A stretch of 10,349 nucleotides of DNA from an uncultured Chlamydiae bacterium (GTDB lineage Bacteria; Chlamydiota; Chlamydiia; Chlamydiales; CALBHK01): assembly GCA_937894565.1 (NCBI GenBank), contig CALBHK010000064.1:1-10349 (forward strand), in the 5' to 3' direction. Position 1 is the stretch's first letter. Every line of letters starts with the position of its first letter. Shown here in pieces: positions 1-9,626 of the stretch. The notes under the pieces are model-generated. The model was not told the DNA's origin. It did no database searches and was given only the letters and a program-made list of their open reading frames with translations. Position numbers and translations under genes: made by a program.

Positions 1-79
1 GATCATGACTATTTTTACAGGAGAGTAGACCTCCCATAATTAGAAAAAGACTAAACAACAAAACTAATGTTCTTCCCAT
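1..79 (-). CDS. Start of a putative lipoprotein (partial, runs off left edge)
   Basis: The minus strand from base 79 encodes the 26 residues MGRTLVLLFSLFLIMGG followed by LLSCKNSHD, open to the window edge. This is a textbook type II signal peptide: one basic residue, a hydrophobic stretch and a lipobox LLSC with the acceptor Cys at residue 21. The mature protein would be lipid-anchored in an envelope membrane after Lgt/LspA processing. A G-rich GGGGG stretch lies about 6-10 bases before the ATG and could serve as ribosome binding site; a further upstream ATG is out of frame and soon meets a stop. The gene is divergent from the LRR gene. Only the signal peptide is visible, so the mature function is unknown. 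A chance open frame is possible, but the lipobox makes this less likely. Confidence 0.6.
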   Translation of the reverse strand, partial: MGRTLVLLFSLFLIMGGLLSCKNSHD

Positions 80-285
80 GAAATCCCCCAAAACCCCATA
101 ACCTTAAAGAAAACGAAACACACTCAAGTCGAAAAAAATCAGCAAAAGTGGAATGTTTTTTAACTCTTCAATATTTTGCAATATAGAGGCCTACTCAAAT
201 CAAACCTAATTGAAATGTTAACCACCGGACTGACAAACAAAAAAACAAAAAAGAAAATAAAGAAAAAGTTTCTTTATGTTTAAAA
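80..285. other. Divergent intergenic region
   Basis: This AT-rich stretch lies between the putative lipoprotein start (minus) and the LRR gene (plus) and must hold both promoters. No pair of -35/-10 boxes stands out. A short inverted repeat, ATATT at 171-175 and AATAT at 180-184, is the only visible structure. Immediately before the LRR start the sequence is A-rich with no clear Shine-Dalgarno. Confidence 0.4.
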
Positions 286-1941
286 ATGATCAAAAGCGAA
301 TTGAAAAGTTTCCTAAATGCACAAGCCAGTCCAACTCATCGACGTTTAATCAAACAACTCTTAATAGAGGCTAATCCTAGCTCAAATGAATTGCTTAATT
401 TAATCAAAATTTGCGAAACATGTAAATCCCGGTTTAATTGGCTGAACTTTTTTCAATCCAGTAAACTAAAAATCTGGGAAGTCATTAGGGACTACGCTTT
501 TTATTTTTATTTTCAAAGAAGGAAAGAAACAAAAAGACGCGATCTAATCTCTAAATTGAACGTATTCATCAGTCACCTAGGTCTCTTTTTAACTCAATCC
601 GAGCTATTTAACCTTTGTGAGGCTTTTCATAAAAAAAAGGGAGACCAAACCGACTATTACCTACGCGATCGTTTTATTCAAAAATATTCTTTTAGATTAG
701 AACAAAGAGATTGCAGCTCACTATGGGAACTAAATAAATATTTCCCAAACCTCAACAAGTTAGAAATTAACATGAGTTACATAGATAATATTCAGACTAT
801 TATTGAAGTTCCTAAAAATCTAGTCTTTAAAGATCTAAAAAAACTCAATCTTATAGAAATCGCGAGGCACACTCCATCCTATACTTCAACTTTTTTTCAG
901 CTAACACCTTCTATTTCTTCTCTGAGCCTTCTTTCCTATCTTAATCCTCTTGCGCGTTTAAATGATTTAGGAAATTTATATGAAAAGATAGAAAAATTGC
1001 AGCTTTTTGCTATTCAACGTGATTTTTTTTGCACATGCAATGATGTCAATCTTCTTAATTTATTTAAAAATTTAAAATCTCTTTCTCTTACCAATATCTC
1101 AACTATTGATACAGAGAAAATCAATCTTTCTAATCTCATTCATTTAGAGGCTTTAACTTTATGCAACCTCAACACTGCTACTTTAAATACCCTAAGCACT
1201 CATTTACTTGAACAAAATTCCAATTTAAAAACACTTATTTTGGTAGGAAGACAAAAAAAAATCAACACTCTGGATCCCCTCTCTCTTAAAGCTCTTAAAG
1301 CTCCTCGTCCAAACCTTAAATCTATCAACTTAACGGGGATTGAGATCGATGATGATTCCCTCTCTATTCTTTTATCGGGGGCTAAAAATATATCTAGCCT
1401 TCAACTTGGGGAGGGTGTGGAAATCTCAATAAAAGCAATGGAAAGTCTAAAAAACTTAAGGGAATTAAAAGAATTAAAAGTGGAATACAGTGAAACACTG
1501 AATAGTCAGACGCTTTCTGAAATAATAAAAAATAACATCCATCTAGAAACACTTATTCTCAACTATTGCCCCTTGGCAATTTTAAACGTAGATGATTATG
1601 AACAAATCCAATATAGCGGTTTAAAAAACTTTCAAACTAACCAAAAAAGCTTTTTTAACAATTCCACGTTTTCAAAATTTGCTAAATGCTTTCAGAAAAT
1701 TGAAACGTTAGACTTTCCTAAACAATTTTATCTGAATGCAGGGCATTTATTTCAATCAGTAAGATTGATGGCCCACATCCAAAATGTCACTCTTTTTACA
1801 ATGGAAAGAGTCGATGATGAGATAGCCAGACTTCCAGGAGAATATATCAAGAAGCTTCATAAAATCACCATCAACAATAACATCTCCTATAAAGCCATTG
1901 AATGGTATTGTAAACACCATATAGAAGTTTTAACAAGATAA
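286..1941 (+). CDS. Leucine-rich-repeat protein, candidate host-interaction protein
   Basis: The 551-residue product has an N-terminal region (about 1-145) rich in Lys, Phe and Leu with no recognisable domain. An irregular ladder of leucine-rich repeats follows. Repeat cores of the form LxxLxL are visible near residues 156, 184, 210, 236, 263, 287, 314, 344, 369, 394 and 419, spaced about 23-30 residues apart, with degenerate copies near 471 and 533. The spacing and the DDDSLS segment after the 344 repeat resemble ribonuclease-inhibitor-type LRRs. No signal peptide or membrane segment is seen, so a cytosolic or type III-secreted location is likelier than envelope. LRR proteins of amoeba-associated chlamydiae are often proposed effectors that bind host proteins; that role is inference here. 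The ATG at 286 is the first in frame; an ATG at 273 is in another frame. Its stop lies one base from the stop of the convergent glycosyltransferase. Confidence 0.85.
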   Translation: MIKSELKSFLNAQASPTHRRLIKQLLIEANPSSNELLNLIKICETCKSRFNWLNFFQSSKLKIWEVIRDYAFYFYFQRRKETKRRDLISKLNVFISHLGLFLTQSELFNLCEAFHKKKGDQTDYYLRDRFIQKYSFRLEQRDCSSLWELNKYFPNLNKLEINMSYIDNIQTIIEVPKNLVFKDLKKLNLIEIARHTPSYTSTFFQLTPSISSLSLLSYLNPLARLNDLGNLYEKIEKLQLFAIQRDFFCTCNDVNLLNLFKNLKSLSLTNISTIDTEKINLSNLIHLEALTLCNLNTATLNTLSTHLLEQNSNLKTLILVGRQKKINTLDPLSLKALKAPRPNLKSINLTGIEIDDDSLSILLSGAKNISSLQLGEGVEISIKAMESLKNLRELKELKVEYSETLNSQTLSEIIKNNIHLETLILNYCPLAILNVDDYEQIQYSGLKNFQTNQKSFFNNSTFSKFAKCFQKIETLDFPKQFYLNAGHLFQSVRLMAHIQNVTLFTMERVDDEIARLPGEYIKKLHKITINNNISYKAIEWYCKHHIEVLTR

Positions 1942-1942
1942 C

Positions 1943-3121
1943 CTATAAAAATATCGAACTGTATAAATCTGGAAAATGAGTTAAAAGAGTCTCAACGCGG
2001 TGTTTCCAAGTGTGTGCATTTTCTACTAATAAAGCCCCTTTTTTACTTAAAATTTCATAGTTAGAATCTTGTAGAAAATAATTAATCTTATCCAAGCTCT
2101 CTTTCCATTTTCCTGGTGTGTAATAGTCTACTCCTGCTTGTAAACCAAAAGATTCTTCTACATATTTAGAGCAGCTTGTCAGCACAGAGCATCCACACGA
2201 TAGTCCCATTAAAATCCTTTCATGGGATCCTTGATAGTAACAGGGAGAGCTGTTAAGTAAAATTTTAGCGCGCTTGATCCAATTTGTTGCATCTTTGTAG
2301 GGAATTTCAGGGTAAATTGAGACTTGATGAGTTTTAGAAAAATGATCCTGCCAGTTTCCCCCAATCTTTGAAAAAGAGGGGCCCCCTCCCACAATAGTAA
2401 GCGGATGGTGCAAAGAGATTTCCTGTAAAAGAGCGATGCGATCATAGCTGCGCACATAGAAATCCAGCTCTTTCATGAGCTCGAAACGATTAATCGATCC
2501 TTCATCCACTTTCCACTCTTTTAAGATTTGATCAATAGCACTAGTAAAACGCAAAAAGGGAGTGGTAAAAAAAAGCTCAATAGCGGCTTGTAAAACTTTA
2601 ATGGACAGAGCATTCAATCTCTTTTTCCATCCTTGTTCAATCACTCTATAATCATAACAAGTGCCCATAAAGAGAATTTCTATAGTTTTATCCACTTTTT
2701 CTTTAGAAATTTCTGTTGGATCTACCGCGTGAGGCAAAAAAAAGGACCGATAAAAACCTAGGTCATTAAAAAAACAGACATCTTCTTGATCAATACAAGA
2801 GTGAAAGAGATACCGGCTATTAATCTGATGCATGAAATAAACTGCTGGGTCCACTAAAGCGGCCAGATGAGGAATTTGTACAACATCCCATAGATAACGC
2901 CCATCGGGCAGGGGATCTGTTTCAGAAAAAGAGAGAGTGAGATCAGGGGCAAAAGCATAAATAGCTTGAAGCGCTTCTGTGGGGAGATGGCCCCCAATAC
3001 CCGCATCCACCCACTGCATTTGAATGCATTTTTTTTTAAAAGCTGTTTGCAGACCAGAGGAAAAAGCCCTTAAAGTATTGTATGGATTGTCTTTAACAAG
3101 GATAGAGACTCTTTTTAGCAT
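1943..3121 (-). CDS. CgeB-like glycosyltransferase (GT-B, family-1 type)
   Basis: The 392-residue product resembles the CgeB / spore-protein-YkvP type of glycosyltransferases (Glyco_trans_1_2 family). The N-terminal half begins with a short beta strand (VSILVK, 5-10), has an Asp-rich acceptor-side segment (PDLTLSFSETDPLPDGRYLWD, roughly 59-79) and the strand VQIPHLAALVDPAVYF. The C-terminal nucleotide-sugar domain has LTIVGGGPS (241-249), PYKDATNWIKRAKILLN (274-290) and the diagnostic SHERILMGLSCGCSVLTS (299-316), where the Glu after His is the usual nucleotide-sugar contact. A terminal HTWKHRVETLL (370-380) matches the conserved HTyehR end of this family. Family knowledge predicts transfer of a sugar to a cell-envelope or protein acceptor; donor and acceptor are not readable. 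Length is normal and the frame is intact. No strong ribosome binding site precedes the ATG. The gene stands alone, convergent with the LRR gene. Confidence 0.85.
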   Translation of the reverse strand: MLKRVSILVKDNPYNTLRAFSSGLQTAFKKKCIQMQWVDAGIGGHLPTEALQAIYAFAPDLTLSFSETDPLPDGRYLWDVVQIPHLAALVDPAVYFMHQINSRYLFHSCIDQEDVCFFNDLGFYRSFFLPHAVDPTEISKEKVDKTIEILFMGTCYDYRVIEQGWKKRLNALSIKVLQAAIELFFTTPFLRFTSAIDQILKEWKVDEGSINRFELMKELDFYVRSYDRIALLQEISLHHPLTIVGGGPSFSKIGGNWQDHFSKTHQVSIYPEIPYKDATNWIKRAKILLNSSPCYYQGSHERILMGLSCGCSVLTSCSKYVEESFGLQAGVDYYTPGKWKESLDKINYFLQDSNYEILSKKGALLVENAHTWKHRVETLLTHFPDLYSSIFL

Positions 3122-3161
3122 ACCGTTAACTTAGCAAAAAAACAAATATATCGAAAGAGGT

Positions 3162-3293
3162 TGAAAATGTGGGAATTTGAAAAGGAGGCTGCTCAAAATT
3201 TTTTATCTGGAGCGAATGACCATTGCCTTAAGGCAAGGCATGAGTGAAGATGAAAATTTTGAGCAGCCTTCTTGTCAAATTCCCAAATCTTCA
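3162..3293. repeat. Long imperfect inverted repeat, MITE-like
   Basis: The two halves of this 132-bp segment are reverse complements of each other with few mismatches. The outer arms GGGAATTTGA (3171-3180) and TCAAATTCCC (3275-3284) match exactly. The middle arms GGCTGCTCAAAATTTT (3187-3202) and AAAATTTTGAGCAGCC (3253-3268) match exactly. The centre is a 14-bp palindrome TTGCCTTAAGGCAA (3223-3236). Arms extend with mismatches to 3162 and 3293. No open reading frame is present, and no clear target duplication was found. It sits in a divergent intergenic region, where a terminator is not expected. Length, long terminal inverted repeats and lack of coding capacity suggest a miniature inverted-repeat element or another dispersed chlamydial repeat. 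A regulatory RNA hairpin is the alternative. Confidence 0.7.
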
Positions 3294-3364
3294 CGGTGTT
3301 TCGGTATACTCAAATTAATAAGAACAAAACTTTAACGCTTAAAGTTAATATCAAAAAGATGATC

Positions 3365-3407
3365 TTAACAATAAATAAATACAATTTGCATATAATTTTT
3401 CTATAAT
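3365..3407 (+). promoter_or_regulatory. Possible promoter of the protease-like gene
   Basis: Two TATAAT boxes occur just upstream of the coding start, at 3391-3396 and 3402-3407. A TTAACA at 3365-3370 could be the -35 element of the first, although the 20-bp spacer is long. The region is very AT-rich, so chance matches are likely; which box is used cannot be told. Confidence 0.3.
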
Positions 3408-3415
3408 CAAAAAAA

Positions 3416-3423
3416 AGGGAGAT
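3416..3423 (+). promoter_or_regulatory. Shine-Dalgarno of the protease-like gene
   Basis: AGGGAGAT lies about 8 bases before the ATG at 3432 in an otherwise A-rich leader. It complements the CCUCCU near the 3' end of the 16S gene in this window. It supports 3432 as the real start. Confidence 0.65.
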
Positions 3424-3431
3424 ATAAAAAA

Positions 3432-4100
3432 ATGAAAACACTCTTAAGCGATAATAGCTCAAATAATCATTCAGATAACCACATCCCCTTTGATCAAAAC
3501 TTCATCATAGAAAATTTAAAGAAAGAAGATCACGAGCTAATTGGAATAGTAACAAAATTTGGGGGTCTTTGTGAACTTATTTGCAATTTTTTATTAAAAA
3601 ATAACATTTTAACGGATATAAATGAGAATCACGATCCTTTCGATTGCATTACATTAAAAGCAATAAACATGACAGAGATAAAAACAAGCCATCTACTTCT
3701 TGTCTATTCCTTATTTCATAAAATTATAGCTTTTCTTTTTAAAGTTTATCCTGACAATATTTTTTCATGTTTTGATCAATGGAAATTAGTAAAAAAAGCA
3801 AATAACACCATAAGTGTTAATGAAAAGTTATTTCAAAAAAAATTAAAAGAAATTAAAATTAATGAGACCTTAAAATTCGAAGTCTTTTCTAAAACTCTTA
3901 CAGGTCTAGAGGGACACTCCATGCTCATCAAAAAAACAGGAGAGGAGACCTACATTTTTTTTGATCCCAATGAAGGTGCTGACCTAAATTTAAATCTAAA
4001 TGACTTAACCGAAAAGGTCAATTCGGCTTTAAACGAATATAGAGGAACTGATCTATTTTTTACTAAGGGTTCCGATTTTTTAAAAAGATTACCAAAATAA
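3432..4100 (+). CDS. Putative YopT-like (C58-type) cysteine protease effector
   Basis: The 222-residue product has three motifs in the order and spacing of the C58 peptidases (YopT, AvrPphB). The first is FGGLCELICNFLL (43-55) with candidate nucleophile C47 on a hydrophobic helix. The second is GLEGHSMLI (158-166) with H162 opening a strand. The third is TYIFFDPNEG (173-182) with D178 in the FFDPN-G signature. The His-Asp distance of 16 equals that of YopT (H258, D274), and Cys-His is 115 here against 119 (C139). The family cleaves host proteins near membranes; YopT removes prenylated tails of Rho GTPases. The N-terminus is rich in Ser and Asn without a signal peptide, compatible with type III secretion (inference). 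A hydrophobic segment spans about 88-106. The protein is shorter than YopT (322 residues). A deamidase or transglutaminase of the same fold is an alternative. The substrate is unknown. A good ribosome binding site supports the start; base use matches the other left-hand genes. Confidence 0.65.
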   Translation: MKTLLSDNSSNNHSDNHIPFDQNFIIENLKKEDHELIGIVTKFGGLCELICNFLLKNNILTDINENHDPFDCITLKAINMTEIKTSHLLLVYSLFHKIIAFLFKVYPDNIFSCFDQWKLVKKANNTISVNEKLFQKKLKEIKINETLKFEVFSKTLTGLEGHSMLIKKTGEETYIFFDPNEGADLNLNLNDLTEKVNSALNEYRGTDLFFTKGSDFLKRLPK

Positions 4101-4320
4101 ATCCGATATTCCGCACATCTAACTTGTTTTGCTCTGCTGTTTCGTAAATCCCTATTATCTTTCGGTGATTTCTACGGAGAGTCTCCAGATTCCTCATTGG
4201 CCGTTTACGACACGTTGTATCCCAATGCTGTGGAGCCTCGTTCGGTTTCTTCGGACACACTTGCTTTCGTCTACATATTCCCTCCTATCAGGACTAAAGT
4301 TGATCTTTCATAAACTAAGA
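4101..4320. other. Non-coding stretch before the intron end
   Basis: No convincing gene lies here. The plus strand is pyrimidine-rich and less AT-rich than the preceding gene, with the change at the stop codon of the protease-like gene, so a new sequence segment may begin there. Two short frames cross it (plus 4129-4377, minus 4063-4260); neither has a family motif, and each overlaps the neighbouring intron end or the preceding gene. No reverse-transcriptase motif is visible. It may be an inner part of a reduced group II intron or a remnant of another element. Confidence 0.45.
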
Positions 4321-4413
4321 TGCGCCCATGCTGGGCGCACCAGAGCCGCATACGGTCCCGTACGTACGGTGGTGTGAGAGGACGGAGGTCTTACGACCTC
4401 CTCCTAATCGATT
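4321..4413 (+). mobile_element. 3' end of a group II intron (domains V and VI)
   Basis: A perfect hairpin TGCGCCC/GGGCGCA (4321-4339) precedes a domain-V-like element at about 4343-4374. That element has the AGC catalytic triad position in GAGCCG, a lower helix GCCGCAT/GTACGGT with one mismatch, the two-base AC bulge at 4362-4363 and a short upper helix. The loop is GTCC instead of the usual GNRA. Domain VI follows, with stem GGAGGTC (4384-4390) / GACCTCC (4395-4401), then TCCTAATCGATT with an unpaired A at 4406 or 4407 as branch-point candidate, seven or so bases from the presumed 3' splice site near 4412. Group II introns are self-splicing retroelements; domain V is the catalytic core. The 5' domains and the maturase gene are not in this window, so this copy is a 3' fragment and cannot move by itself. 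It ends just before the A-run of the rRNA terminator and faces the rRNA operon. Confidence 0.7.
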
Positions 4414-4418
4414 CTGGG

Positions 4419-4454
4419 AAAAAAAAAGCCACTCTAGATTTATCTAGAGTGGCT
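4419..4454 (-). terminator. Intrinsic terminator of the rRNA operon
   Basis: A perfect 12-bp stem AGCCACTCTAGA (4427-4438) / TCTAGAGTGGCT (4443-4454) with a four-base loop is followed, on the minus strand, by nine U residues (A-run at 4419-4427). It lies 12 bases beyond the 3' end of 5S, so it ends rRNA transcription. Confidence 0.93.
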
Positions 4455-4466
4455 TGGAAATGAAAA

Positions 4467-4580
4467 CCTGGCGGCGTCCTACTCTCCCACGCTCTTGTGC
4501 GTAGTACCATTGGCGATGGAGGGCTTGACTTCTGAGTTCGGAATGGGGTCAGGTATGGCCCCTCCTCTAATGCCACCAGG
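4467..4580 (-). rRNA. rrf: 5S ribosomal RNA
   Basis: Read on the minus strand the gene begins CCTGGTGGCATTAGAGGAGG and ends GAGTAGGACGCCGCCAGG, so the terminal helix I closes. The conserved CCCCATTCCGAACTCAG of loop B / helix III and the GGGAGAGTAGG of helix V are present. About 114 bases is within the usual range. It is the last gene of the operon, 91 bases after the 23S end. It binds uL18, uL5 and bL25 in the large subunit (family knowledge). Confidence 0.97.
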
Positions 4581-4671
4581 AAAAAAGTCTTCTCGTCAGA
4601 ACTAAGTCTGCTCATTTAGAAAAATCGACGCTTGAGACACAAGACGACTATGTGTACAACAATAATAAAAA
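4581..4671 (-). other. 23S-5S spacer
   Basis: The 91-base spacer contains the 3' arm of the 23S processing stem and no tRNA gene. Confidence 0.8.
4629..4660 (-). repeat. 3' arm of the pre-23S processing stem
   Basis: This segment is the reverse complement, with a few mismatches, of 7624-7660 on the other side of 23S; CTTGAG and ACAAGACG blocks match exactly. In the transcript the two arms would form the long stem cut by RNase III. Confidence 0.8.
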
Positions 4672-7613
<2,942 letters not shown>

Positions 7614-7623
7614 ATAAACAATT

Positions 7624-7660
7624 TTGTTATACACAATCGCCGTCTTGTATTCTCAAGCGC
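7624..7660 (-). repeat. 5' arm of the pre-23S processing stem
   Basis: CGTCTTGT and CTCAAGCG in this arm find exact complements at 4629-4660 beyond the 23S 3' end. The pairing brackets mature 23S as expected for RNase III processing. Confidence 0.8.
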
Positions 7661-7805
7661 CAATTTTTATAAATGAACTAATTTATCTAAAACGAATTTC
7701 TTTTAAAATTCGTCTCAAATTTTTTGACTTTTTTAAAATTTGACGTACTTGACTTTTTTCTATTCTGTTAAGAAATCTTTTTGAATGCAATTTATTTGCA
7801 TTATA

Positions 7806-7846
7806 TTTGACAGTACAAAAGAGGCAACGTGGTAAGCAAAGTTTGT
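7806..7846 (-). repeat. 3' arm of the pre-16S processing stem
   Basis: The plus-strand block TTTGACAGTACAAAAGAGG and the following TAAGCAAAGTTTGT are exact reverse complements of parts of 9515-9555 upstream of 16S, separated by a short mismatched bulge. This is a 19-bp plus a 14-bp helix. Confidence 0.88.
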
Positions 7847-7884
7847 CCCAACCATAGCTTCTGCTAAGCAGAAACTGTCCTTAA

Positions 7885-9437
<1,553 letters not shown>

Positions 9438-9626
9438 AACTTTGAAAAGTTGAAAAATAAAATATAGCGTTTATTACGCTGTTTTAAAACGGTTAGTTCT
9501 TTCGAACTATCCGCACAAACTTTGCTTATACACATTACCTCTTTTGTACTGTCAAAGACCTTTATCTATGAAGCTCGCTGACTTCATTCTCTTTCACGAC
9601 TCTCTTAGCTGTCGTTGATGTACAAG
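9438..9626 (-). other. rRNA leader region
   Basis: This transcribed leader between promoter and 16S carries three small hairpins: AGCGT/ACGCT at 9466-9480, AGTTC/GAACT at 9494-9507, and ATGAAG/CTTCAT at 9568-9587. It also carries the 5' arm of the 16S stem. No clear boxA was recognised. No coding sequence is supported. Confidence 0.7.
9515..9556 (-). repeat. 5' arm of the pre-16S processing stem
   Basis: This segment pairs with 7806-7846 across the whole 16S gene; see the perfect blocks given there. It marks the leader side of the RNase III stem. Confidence 0.88.

Larger units (their letters stand above)
7614..7884 (-). other. 16S-23S internal transcribed spacer without tRNA
   Basis: The 271-base spacer holds the 3' arm of the 16S stem, the 5' arm of the 23S stem and an 8-bp hairpin ACGAATTT/AAATTCGT at 7692-7713. 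The middle is strongly A/T-rich with repeated TTGACTTTTT-like runs. No tRNA-Ile or tRNA-Ala cloverleaf was found on either strand. Confidence 0.8.

Noticed and set aside
2209..2457. Minus-strand frame of 82 codons
   Set aside because: Shadow of the glycosyltransferase gene in another frame of the same strand.
3162..3293. Reading the long inverted repeat as a transcription terminator
   Set aside because: It lies upstream of both flanking genes, which diverge, so there is no transcript to end there from either neighbour, and the stem is far longer than usual terminators.
4063..4377. Overlapping short frames on both strands
   Set aside because: No recognisable motifs; one runs through the group II intron domain V, the other overlaps the end of the protease-like gene.
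4391..4615. Minus-strand frame of 74 codons
   Set aside because: It spans the 5S gene, the terminator and the intron end.
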